Of a stretch of 12,370 nucleotides of DNA, positions 6,177 through 12,370 are shown one piece after another. This DNA is from JAFKKF01 sp038323025. GTDB lineage: Bacteria > Pseudomonadota > Alphaproteobacteria > Rhizobiales > Kaistiaceae. The stretch spans positions 1-12,370 of the forward strand of contig JBBQGL010000123.1 in the NCBI GenBank assembly GCA_038323025.1, written 5' to 3'. Below the pieces are notes generated by a model. That model did no database searches, had not been told where the DNA came from, and saw only the letters and a program-made list of their open reading frames with translations. Position 1 is the stretch's first letter, and every line of letters begins with the position of its first letter. Both the position numbers and the translations under genes were made by a program.

Positions 6177-7106
6177 TCAGCCCTTGACCGCGCCGGCGGC
6201 AATGCCGCGCACGAACCAGCGCCCGGAAATGAAGTAGATGGCCAGCGGAACCGCGGCGGTGAGTATCGTGGCGGCCATGTTGACGTTGTAGAGCCGCGTG
6301 CCCGTCGTCGTCTGCACGATGTTGTTGAGCTGCACGGTCATCGGCCAGTTCGGCCGCCCCGAGAAGATGATCCCGAAGAGGAAATCGTTCCAGATGCCGG
6401 TCACCTGCAGGATGACCGCGACCACCGTTATCGGCACCGACATCGGCAGCATGATGTAGATGAAGATGCGCCAGAAGCCGGCACCGTCGACGCGGCCGGC
6501 CTTGAACAATTCGATCGGCAGCGCCGCGTAGAAATTGCGGAAGAGGAGCGTCAGGATGGGCATGCCGAAGATCGTGTGCACGATGATGATGCCGGCAAGC
6601 GTCGAGAACAGGCCGGCGGTGCGCGCGGCGATGATCAGCGGGTAGATCACCACCTGGTAGGGCACGAAGGCGCCGAACACGAGCAGCATGAAGAACAGGT
6701 TGGCGCCCTTGTAGCGCCAGAAGGAAAGCGCGTAGCCATTTATCGAGGCGATGACGATGGAGATGACGACGCTCGGCACCGTGATCTTTACCGAGTTGAG
6801 GAAGCCGGGACTGAGGCCCTTGCAGTCGCGCCCGGTGCACGCGTTCAGCCAGGCATCGATCCAGGGCTGGAAGGTCAGCTTCTGCGGCAGGCCGAACAGG
6901 TTGCCGAGGCGGATCTCGGGCATTTCCTTCAGCGAGGTCACCACCATCAGGTAGAGCGGGATGAGGAAGAACGCCGCCGAGATGACCAGGAACGCGTAGA
7001 CGCCGAACCGTGCCGGCGAGAAACGCCTCGGCTTCACCCCGCTCGGCTCGACGCCCCAGCGCGCGATCGCCTCCGGGTCCGACAGGGTTGTGTCGCCGAC
7101 GCTCAT
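6177..7106 (-). CDS. CUT1 sugar ABC transporter permease 2 (MalG type)
   Basis: This is a 309-residue inner-membrane permease with about six predicted hydrophobic segments. The first (VYAFLVISAAFFLIPLYLMV) follows a 35-residue cytoplasmic N-terminus. The EAA loop that docks on the ATPase is visible in the segment ELFKAGRVDGAGFWRI, before LP. A periplasmic loop carries the cysteine pair CTGRDC, a feature I associate with Gts-type glucose/mannose permeases. The start is ATG 7106, which overlaps the permease-1 stop as ATGA (7106-7103) and implies coupling. Its stop lies 4 bases before the ATPase start. It pairs with permease 1 to form the channel. The role is secure; the substrate is not determined. 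Confidence 0.95.
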   Translation of the reverse strand: MSVGDTTLSDPEAIARWGVEPSGVKPRRFSPARFGVYAFLVISAAFFLIPLYLMVVTSLKEMPEIRLGNLFGLPQKLTFQPWIDAWLNACTGRDCKGLSPGFLNSVKITVPSVVISIVIASINGYALSFWRYKGANLFFMLLVFGAFVPYQVVIYPLIIAARTAGLFSTLAGIIIVHTIFGMPILTLLFRNFYAALPIELFKAGRVDGAGFWRIFIYIMLPMSVPITVVAVILQVTGIWNDFLFGIIFSGRPNWPMTVQLNNIVQTTTGTRLYNVNMAATILTAAVPLAIYFISGRWFVRGIAAGAVKG

Positions 7107-8002
7107 GCCGCCGCTCCGCCGCGCAGCCGTCGCCGCCACACGACCAGCCCCCCGATCGCCAGGACGACGATCACCGGCAGGAGCATCATGGTGGCCGCGG
7201 CCATCCCCTGGCCGACGTTCTGGCTGCTGGTGATCATGTCGATGACGTAGACCGCCGGCATGTTGGTCGAGATGCCCGGGCCGCCGCCGGTCATGGCGAC
7301 GATCAGGTCGTAGACCCGCACCACGCCGACGGACTGCAGCACGAAGGCGGTCGCCAGCGCGCCGCGCATCATCGGCAGGGCGATGAACAGGTACGTGCGC
7401 CAGTTGGGTATTCCGTCGACCTTCGCCGCCTTCCAGATCTCGGCGTCCACCCCGCGCAGGCCGGCGAGCAGGATCGCCATGGTGACGCCCGAGCCCTGCC
7501 AGATGCCCGCCAGCACCAGGCCGTAGATCGCCGTCTGCGGATCGACCAGCGGCGAGAAATGGAAGCTCGTCCAGCCGAGGCCGTGGAACGTGTTTTCGAT
7601 GCCGAGGTTGGGATCGAGCATCCACTGCCAGATCAGGCCGGTGACGATCAGCGACATGGCGAAGGGGTAGAGGAAGATCGAGCGCAGCAGGTCTTCCTGC
7701 CGGATGCGCTGGTCCATGAAGACGGCGAGCAGGTAGCCGAACACCATGTTGCAGCCGATCAACAGGAATCCGAAGACCCAGATGTTGTTGACGGCGACAA
7801 GCCAGCGGTCGCTCGACCACAGGCGCCGGTACTGGTCGAGGCCGACAAGGATATTATTGGGAAAGATCTTCGAGCTGGTGAACGACCAGTAGAAGGTGAA
7901 GGCGATGCCGATGATGTAGACGCCAACCGACACCGCGATCATCGGGGTGGTCCCGATGACCGCCTGCAACGGGAATGCGCGCCGCCGCCTTTGCGTTGTC
8001 AC
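7103..8002 (-). CDS. CUT1 sugar ABC transporter permease 1 (MalF type)
   Basis: This inner-membrane permease has about six hydrophobic segments, the first near residues 20-40 (IAVSVGVYIIGIAF). Its EAA loop reads EIWKAAKVDGIPNWRTY before LP, the ATPase contact. A basic RRRR stretch just before the first helix sets the inside-positive orientation. The start is uncertain. GTG 8002 is preferred because AGGA lies 7 bases upstream, giving 299 residues. GTG 8044 would add 14 residues but has no good ribosome site. The stop overlaps the permease-2 ATG. It lies 183 bases after the binding-protein gene, in a gap with strong hairpins, as is common where the binding protein is made in excess. Function secure; start about 65% sure. 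Confidence 0.92.
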   Translation of the reverse strand: MTTQRRRRAFPLQAVIGTTPMIAVSVGVYIIGIAFTFYWSFTSSKIFPNNILVGLDQYRRLWSSDRWLVAVNNIWVFGFLLIGCNMVFGYLLAVFMDQRIRQEDLLRSIFLYPFAMSLIVTGLIWQWMLDPNLGIENTFHGLGWTSFHFSPLVDPQTAIYGLVLAGIWQGSGVTMAILLAGLRGVDAEIWKAAKVDGIPNWRTYLFIALPMMRGALATAFVLQSVGVVRVYDLIVAMTGGGPGISTNMPAVYVIDMITSSQNVGQGMAAATMMLLPVIVVLAIGGLVVWRRRLRGGAAA

Positions 8003-8055
8003 CTGGCCATCCTGCCCCAAGCCGGAGAATCTTGCATCAACCACCTGACACGGCC

Positions 8056-8079
8056 CGCCGGCAAGCCATGCGGCCGGCG
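8056..8079 (-). other. Hairpin upstream of permease 1
   Basis: A perfect 7-bp inverted repeat, CGCCGGC (8056-8062) with GCCGGCG (8073-8079), has a 10-base loop. It lies in the gap between the binding-protein and permease-1 genes. With the stronger stem at 8145-8170 it makes this the most structured gap in the operon. Confidence 0.45.
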
Positions 8080-8144
8080 AAAACCGTGCCCGGGCGTTCC
8101 ATCCCTCGCGGTCAACCTGCGGTTGTCCGCTTCCGGAGGCGAGA

Positions 8145-8170
8145 GGGGCGCGGCCTGTCGGCCGCGCCCC
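8145..8170 (-). promoter_or_regulatory. Strong intercistronic stem-loop after the binding-protein gene
   Basis: A perfect 11-bp stem, GGGGCGCGGCC (8145-8155) with GGCCGCGCCCC (8160-8170), encloses a 4-base loop and starts 15 bases past the binding-protein stop. On the minus strand it is followed by TCTCGCC, not a T-run, so full termination is unlikely. By analogy with malE-malF-type gaps, it probably protects the binding-protein mRNA from 3' decay and lowers permease expression. Confidence 0.65.
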
Positions 8171-8185
8171 CCAAATCGCGGATGG

Positions 8186-9442
8186 CTAGCCTGCGCTCTT
8201 CAGGATATCGACGAACTTGGCCTGGGCCTGCTCGGGGGTCATCGCGTCATCCGACCAGAACTGGGTGACCAGCGAGTTCAGCTCGTTCGTGGTATCCTCG
8301 GTGATGAAGCGGTTGATCGCCGAGGCAATCCGCTTCGGATCGGCGAGCGCCTTCAGCGCCTTCTGCATGCACGGATCGGCGGTTCCCATGTCGACGTCGC
8401 CGCGTACCGGTGCCGAGCCCTTGGCGTTGTTGAACGCCACCTGGACCGGCGGGCTGAGGAGCAGCGCCGCGAGACGCTTCTGCGCGGCTTCCTTGTCCGG
8501 ATCCGACTGCTTGAAGAAGACGACCACGTCGCCGTCCGACGTGACGACCGGGTTGTCCTCGTTGAGACCGATCATGCAGCCGAAGTCCTTGACGCCGGTC
8601 ATGCCGGCGGCCGCGAACTCGCCGCGTGCCCAGTCGCCCATGATCTGCAGGCCGGCCTTGCCCTGGATGACCAGATTGGTCGTGTCATTCCAGTTGCGGT
8701 TGGCGTAGCCGTCGTCGGTGAACGGCTTGAGTGCCTTCAGCTGCGTAAACGACTTCAGCACTTCCGGCCCGCCGGCAAGCGCCAGGTCCTTCTTGCCGAA
8801 CAGCTGGTCGCGCTTCTCGATGCCCAGGTGATCGAGGAGCAGGATGAAGAACGCGTTGGCGATCTGCCAGCCGTTGCCGTCGCCGCCGATGGCGAGCGGA
8901 ATGATGCCAGCCGCCTTGAGCGCGGGCGCGTCGGCGACGAACTCGTCGAAGTTCTTCGGCTCGGGCAGCTTGGCCTGGGCGAACGCCGCCTTGGAGTACC
9001 AGCCCCACGGCCACGAGTGGATGTTCACCGGCACGCAGTACCAGTGACCGTTCTGCCGGCAGGCGTCGATGAACTGCTGCGGCCGGACCACATCGGCCCA
9101 GTGGTTGGCTTCGGCGACGTCGTCGAGCTGGAGCAGCAGGTTGTTCTTGATCAGCTCCTCGTACTCGCGGCCCGGGTTGAACTGCGCGGCAGCCGGCGGA
9201 TCGCCGCCGAGCGCGCGCTGCATGATGGTGGCGCGGGCGGTCTGGCCAAGCGCGATGGCCGAGTCGACCCAATGGTCGCCCTGGCCGTCGTTGTCGAACG
9301 CCTTGGCGAACTGCGACACGGCGGCGGACTCGCCCTTCGACGTCCACCAGTGGATGACTTCGAGGTCGGCGGCGTAGGCGGTGCTGCCGATCATGGCGAG
9401 GCCCGCGGCCGCAGCCAGCAGCCTCCCTGCGTGATAGGTCAT
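8186..9442 (-). CDS. CUT1 sugar ABC transporter substrate-binding protein
   Basis: This 418-residue periplasmic binding protein is of family 1 (COG1653 type). A Sec signal peptide is clear: basic start, hydrophobic core LLAAAAGLAMIG, and an AYA-A cleavage site after residue 24. The mature protein begins with DLEVIHWWTSKGE, the start block I associate with Gts-type glucose/mannose binders. WPWGWYSK and GDWARGEF are further family blocks. Cysteines in CRQNGHWYC, DFGC and DPC suggest periplasmic disulfides. The ribosome site GGGAGG (9453-9448), 5 bases before ATG 9442, is the strongest in the window and fits high expression. As first gene of the operon it lies directly behind the LacI-controlled promoter. 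It delivers sugar to the permease pair. The ligand is unknown: a monosaccharide by family, possibly a uronate or derivative by context. Confidence 0.95.
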   Translation of the reverse strand: MTYHAGRLLAAAAGLAMIGSTAYAADLEVIHWWTSKGESAAVSQFAKAFDNDGQGDHWVDSAIALGQTARATIMQRALGGDPPAAAQFNPGREYEELIKNNLLLQLDDVAEANHWADVVRPQQFIDACRQNGHWYCVPVNIHSWPWGWYSKAAFAQAKLPEPKNFDEFVADAPALKAAGIIPLAIGGDGNGWQIANAFFILLLDHLGIEKRDQLFGKKDLALAGGPEVLKSFTQLKALKPFTDDGYANRNWNDTTNLVIQGKAGLQIMGDWARGEFAAAGMTGVKDFGCMIGLNEDNPVVTSDGDVVVFFKQSDPDKEAAQKRLAALLLSPPVQVAFNNAKGSAPVRGDVDMGTADPCMQKALKALADPKRIASAINRFITEDTTNELNSLVTQFWSDDAMTPEQAQAKFVDILKSAG

Positions 9443-9447
9443 TCATT

Positions 9448-9453
9448 CCTCCC
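9448..9453 (-). promoter_or_regulatory. Ribosome binding site of the binding-protein gene
   Basis: GGGAGG lies 5 bases before ATG 9442 on the minus strand. It fixes that ATG over the out-of-frame ATG at 9446, which begins only 2 bases after this site. Confidence 0.85.
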
Positions 9454-9522
9454 TTTTGAAAGCGCCTTCGGCGCCCGTGTTCACTACTTGCGCTCAACGA
9501 ATACAAAGGTGCATGAATGCTC

Positions 9523-9536
9523 TGTAATCGTTTACA
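9523..9536 (-). promoter_or_regulatory. LacI-family operator
   Basis: TGTAATCGTTTACA fits the LacI/GalR-family pattern TGnAAnCGnTTnCA at every fixed base and is symmetric except at the two variable positions. It lies directly downstream of the predicted -10 of the sugar operon promoter, over the likely transcription start. It is about 175 bases from the start of the divergent LacI gene, which is the natural candidate to bind it. The match is seen; binding is inferred. Confidence 0.8.
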
Positions 9537-9538
9537 TA

Positions 9539-9568
9539 ACTGTATTCAACGAGTCGGATCGCTGTCAA
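9539..9568 (-). promoter_or_regulatory. Probable sigma-70 promoter of the sugar operon
   Basis: On the minus strand a perfect TTGACA (9568-9563) is followed after 18 bases by TACAGT (9544-9539), a 4-of-6 match to TATAAT. The -10 assignment is less sure, since alternatives lie a base or two away. Transcription would start near 9532, within the LacI operator, leaving a leader of about 90 bases before the binding-protein ATG. Confidence 0.6.
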
Positions 9569-9710
9569 TGGCGTTAATGCAGGACCGTCACCTTGGACCT
9601 CGCCTTTCTATGCTGCACTGCCGCAAAATTTCGCGCGTCAATGCTTCCTTATCGGCGTTGGCCTAAGTTAAAACGCTGAACCGACTACTCGATGGGACGC
9701 CGATCCTGCC

Positions 9711-10769
9711 ATGAGCCGACATGCCTCCGCACTGGCACAGAAGGGACGATCGGCGACGATCCGCGACGTCGCCCGCCGCGCCGGCGTGTCGACGGCCACC
9801 GTCAGCCGCGCCCTCGCCGCGCCCGAGCAGGTCGCCGAGCCGACGCGTACGCGGGTCTTCGCCGCGATCGAGGCGATCGGCTACACGCCGAACGCGGCGG
9901 CTCGCTCGCTCCGCGCCCAGTCGAGCAAGATGGTGCTCGCCCTTCTCCCCGGCCTCGGCAATTCCTTCTGGAACGTCATTATCAACGCCACCGAGGAAGT
10001 GCTCACCCGCGAGGGCTACGGCGTCATCTTCGGCGACACCCGCAACGACCCGCGGCGCGAGGCGCACTACGACCAGCTGGTGCGCGGCGGCACGGTCGAT
10101 GGCGTCCTGCTTTTTGCCGGCCGCCTGCCGCGCGAGGGCTTTGCCCTCCTCAACGAGACCATCCCGATCACGCTCGTCTGCAACGAGGTGCCGAACCTCA
10201 GCAACCTGCCGCTCTTCGAGATCGACAACCACGAAGCCGCCCGGCAGATGACCGAGTACCTGATCGGCCGCGGCCACCGCCGCATTGCCCACATCGCCGG
10301 GCCTTCGCCCAACCCGGAAGCGGCGGAGCGCATCCGCGGCTATTCCGACGCCCTCACCGCGGCCGGCATCGCCTTCGACGAAAGCCTGGTGTGGCCGGGG
10401 AACTTCTCCTTCGCCTCGGGCGCCAGGGCCGCGGAGCGCTATCTCGCCATGACCGATCGGCCGACCGCGATCTTCGCCGCCAGCGACGAGATGGCGATCG
10501 GGTGCCTGAAGGCGCTGAAGGACGCCGGCCTGTCGATCCCGAAGGACGTGTCCGTGGCCGGCTTCGACGGCATCGACTACTCGGCGATGTACGACCCGGC
10601 GCTCACCACCATCATCCAGCCGCGCGCCGAGCTGGGACGCCTGGCGGCCGAGAACCTGGTGCGCCGCATGCGCCGCGAGGACATGAGCGACGCGCCGACG
10701 CGCACGCGCATCCCCTGCTCGCTGGTGGTGCGCGAAAGCGTCGGCCCGCCGCCGGCGCGCCCGCGCTGA
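9711..10769 (+). CDS. LacI-family transcriptional regulator
   Basis: This 352-residue regulator has an N-terminal helix-turn-helix, TIRDVARRAGVSTATVSRAL (residues 16-35), and the hinge helix PNAAARSLR (60-68), whose leucine intercalates in the operator minor groove. A periplasmic-binding-protein-like sensor domain follows (IIFGDT-type strands, AASDEMAIGCLKAL, VAGFDGI at about 280). Such proteins bind a palindromic operator and release it, or tighten, on sugar binding. It is transcribed away from the sugar operon across a 268-base shared region holding a consensus LacI operator, so local repression is the likely role. The start is ATG 9711, but its ribosome site is poor, so expression may be low. 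The inducer is unknown. It ends 27 bases from the convergent CUT2 permease gene with no obvious terminator between them. Confidence 0.95.
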   Translation: MSRHASALAQKGRSATIRDVARRAGVSTATVSRALAAPEQVAEPTRTRVFAAIEAIGYTPNAAARSLRAQSSKMVLALLPGLGNSFWNVIINATEEVLTREGYGVIFGDTRNDPRREAHYDQLVRGGTVDGVLLFAGRLPREGFALLNETIPITLVCNEVPNLSNLPLFEIDNHEAARQMTEYLIGRGHRRIAHIAGPSPNPEAAERIRGYSDALTAAGIAFDESLVWPGNFSFASGARAAERYLAMTDRPTAIFAASDEMAIGCLKALKDAGLSIPKDVSVAGFDGIDYSAMYDPALTTIIQPRAELGRLAAENLVRRMRREDMSDAPTRTRIPCSLVVRESVGPPPARPR

Positions 10770-10796
10770 CCGCCGGGGCGTCGGGAAGAACCGGCT

Positions 10797-11798
10797 TCAG
10801 CGGATCAGCCGCTCGCGACCGTAGAGCAGCATCATGCCGACGATGACGAGGCCGAAGACCACCTGGCGGATGGTTTCCGGCGGCATCTTCACGCCCATCT
10901 GGGCAAGCAGGAATTGCGGCTGCACGACCGACAGGATCGACTGCAGCAGCGTGATCAGGATGACGCCGGCGACGACGCCCATGTAGCTGCCGCGCCCGCC
11001 CATCACGCTGGTGCCGCCGAGCACCACCGCCGCGATGGTCGGGAGCAGATAGGGGTCGCCCATCGCCTGGTAGGACGCGTTCGCCCATCCCGAGAGGAGA
11101 ACGCCGCCCGCCGCGGCGCAGCCGCCGGAGATGGCGAAGCAGATGAGCAGCACCTTCTTCGTGTCGACACCCGACAGGAACACGGCGCGCTCGCGGTTGC
11201 CGATGGCGTAGATCTGGCGGCCGAGCGAGGTGCGCGTCAGCATGAAGACGGTGGCGATGCCAAGCACCAGCCAGATCAGGACCGGGTTGGCGACGCCGGG
11301 GATGACATGCCCGACGACCAGCTGCCGCATGAACGGGGTAGCCTTGTCCTGCGGCGCGAAGCCGCCGGTGTGGAACACCATCAGGCCCTGGGCCACCGCA
11401 TTGGTGCCGAGCGTGAAGATCATCGAGGGCGCGCGCAGGTAAGCCACGCCGAAGCCGTTGACGAGGCCGACGATGACCCCGCAAAGGATGCCGAAGGGAA
11501 TGGCCAGGGGCACGCCCAGCGTCGGTCCGAGGAGGCCGGCCGCCCCGGTCGCCATCATGCCGCCGATCGAGATCGTCCACGGGATAGAAAGGTCGATGTG
11601 GCCGAGCAGAATGACCAGCATCATTCCCGTCGCCATGACCCCGAGGAACGAGGCCGTCAGCAATTGCTGCAGGAGGTAGTCGGCGGAAAGGAAGCTGCGG
11701 TCGTAGAGGGCGCCGATCGCAAGCAGCAGCACGATGCAGCCGAAGGCGATCACGGTCGCTTTGTCCACCCGTTTCGCCACCATCGCCATTGCCGTCAT
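10797..11798 (-). CDS. CUT2 sugar ABC transporter permease (RbsC type)
   Basis: This 333-residue polytopic inner-membrane permease of the ribose/xylose (BPD_transp_2) family has about 8-10 hydrophobic segments. The diagnostic blocks are visible: LLGHIDLSIP (variant of GIDLSVG) in the N-terminal third, SLGRQIYAIGNRERAVFLSGV (family ANNxxAAxxSGI region), and AVVLGGTSVMGG near the C-terminus. The start is ATG 11798, because AAGGA lies 7 bases upstream. A GTG at 11801 is in frame but too close to the ribosome site. It lies 10 bases after the stop of another permease of the same family, so the two are co-transcribed and could form a heterodimer. It is not related to the CUT1 permeases in this window. 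Substrate unknown. Confidence 0.93.
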   Translation of the reverse strand: MTAMAMVAKRVDKATVIAFGCIVLLLAIGALYDRSFLSADYLLQQLLTASFLGVMATGMMLVILLGHIDLSIPWTISIGGMMATGAAGLLGPTLGVPLAIPFGILCGVIVGLVNGFGVAYLRAPSMIFTLGTNAVAQGLMVFHTGGFAPQDKATPFMRQLVVGHVIPGVANPVLIWLVLGIATVFMLTRTSLGRQIYAIGNRERAVFLSGVDTKKVLLICFAISGGCAAAGGVLLSGWANASYQAMGDPYLLPTIAAVVLGGTSVMGGRGSYMGVVAGVILITLLQSILSVVQPQFLLAQMGVKMPPETIRQVVFGLVIVGMMLLYGRERLIR

Positions 11799-11808
11799 CA
11801 CTCGTTCC

Positions 11809-12370
11809 TTACCGGTAGAGGTCGAGCTTGTTCTTGATGCGCAGCAGCCGGACCGAGCCGAGGCTGACCGCGAAGAGGAGCACGATGCCGACGAAGAGCG
11901 GCTGCAGCACCGGGTTCATGTCGAGAACGAAAAGCAGGTCGCCGACGGTGCGCAGGATGAAGGCGCCGAAGATCGAGCCGATGGCGCTGCCCGAGCCGCC
12001 GAACAGCGAGGTGCCGCCGATGACCACCGCCGCGATCGAATTGAGCGTGTAGTCGCCGGAAAGCGCCGCCCGCGCCTCGCCGGAATAGGTGATTGCCGTC
12101 AGCAGCAGGCCGGCGATCGCCGCGAGGAACCCGGCGAGCGCATAGGCCAGCACCTTGGCGCGCATGATCGGCACGCCCGACATGTAGGCCGCCTGCTCGG
12201 ACGATCCGATGGCATAGGCGGCGCGGCCAAGGACCGAGCGCCGGTACGGCAGCCAGACGAAGATCACCACGGCAACGATGAGGATCAGCGAAGACGGCAC
12301 CGCGAAGGTCGAGCGCGTCATCAGGTCGGCGAAGTCGGGATTGACCGACCCGCCCGGTTGCGGCCGCAGC
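11809..12370 (-). CDS. CUT2 sugar ABC transporter permease (RbsC type), 5' end outside window
   Basis: About 187 codons are visible. The frame is open to the right edge, so the N-terminal part is missing; the ATG at 12321 is internal. The family blocks RSVLGRAAYAIGSSEQAAYMSGV and AAVVIGGTSLFGGSGS are intact, and it ends in a basic tail (RIKNKLDLYR). It is the upstream partner of the 10797-11798 permease, 10 bases apart. Dual permeases occur in LsrC/LsrD- and RhaP/RhaQ-type importers, so a heterodimeric channel is likely. The ATPase and binding protein are expected just to the right. Confidence 0.92.
   Translation of the reverse strand, partial: LRPQPGGSVNPDFADLMTRSTFAVPSSLILIVAVVIFVWLPYRRSVLGRAAYAIGSSEQAAYMSGVPIMRAKVLAYALAGFLAAIAGLLLTAITYSGEARAALSGDYTLNSIAAVVIGGTSLFGGSGSAIGSIFGAFILRTVGDLLFVLDMNPVLQPLFVGIVLLFAVSLGSVRLLRIKNKLDLYR

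Noticed and set aside
5937..7250. 437-codon plus-strand frame over the ATPase and permease 2
   Set aside because: Antisense shadow of clearly real genes; His/Asp/Arg-rich with no recognisable fold.
7010..9577. 855-codon open frame on the plus strand
   Set aside because: It is antisense to permease 1 and the binding protein, with low-complexity Arg/Ala/Asp/Glu-rich translation. This is typical of shadow frames in high-GC DNA; no domain or ribosome site.
9563..9581. Possible second LacI-type operator (TGTCAATGGCGTTAATGCA)
   Set aside because: It has a central CG and partial symmetry, but the conserved TGnAAn/nTTnCA bases do not line up. The TGTCAA part is better explained as the -35 box read on the minus strand.
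9666..9681. GTTAAAACGCTGAAC as an autoregulatory operator of the LacI gene
   Set aside because: The half-sites are of unequal length around CG, so the symmetry is too weak to call.
1..12370. CRISPR array, insertion sequence, toxin-antitoxin or defence genes
   Set aside because: No spaced direct repeats, transposase motifs, terminal repeats or characteristic small gene pairs were seen. The coding genes are ordinary transport, metabolism and regulation families.

Overview
The window looks like chromosome (or chromid) from a high-GC alphaproteobacterium, most likely Hyphomicrobiales (Rhizobiales). This is judged from codon and base composition, the dense sugar-ABC-transporter content, and protein families I recognise from rhizobia and Agrobacterium. 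No mobile element, CRISPR array, tRNA or rRNA is visible.

Layout. (1) 1-237 (+): the 3' end of a TPR-repeat protein, followed by a clear intrinsic terminator. (2) About 290-630: a gene-free stretch that ends in three inverted copies of a TCGCAAT-type element. (3) 631-1835 (-): a two-gene unit, a TerB-like protein followed by a class I glutamine amidotransferase, with stop and start overlapping as GTGA. (4) 1836-2259: a gene-free, partly AT-rich spacer with several hairpins and a terminator-like stem. (5) 2260-9442 (-): a compact seven-gene sugar operon in the order solute-binding protein, permease 1, permease 2, ATPase, xylose-isomerase-like TIM-barrel protein, Gfo/Idh/MocA oxidoreductase, uronate-dehydrogenase-like SDR. 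(6) 9443-9710: a divergent regulatory region with a consensus -35 box and a LacI-type operator. (7) 9711-10769 (+): a LacI-family regulator. (8) 10797-12370 (-): two adjacent RbsC-type (CUT2) permeases, the upstream one cut by the window edge.

How the genes work together (inference from family and context). The LacI regulator probably represses the divergent operon by binding TGTAATCGTTTACA over the transcription start. The CUT1 transporter brings in a sugar or sugar acid. Its binding protein and permeases resemble the glucose/mannose-type (Gts-like) branch. The three downstream enzymes, two NAD(P)-type dehydrogenases and one metal-dependent isomerase/epimerase, would oxidise and rearrange the substrate in the cytoplasm. 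No kinase, aldolase or dehydratase is present, so the pathway must be completed by genes elsewhere. The CUT2 permeases belong to a second, separate sugar importer whose binding protein and ATPase lie outside the window.

Most of the window is conventional carbohydrate-uptake biology. The least explained parts are the enzyme trio's pathway, the AT-rich spacer at 1944-2190 and the three-element inverted repeat at 537-619.
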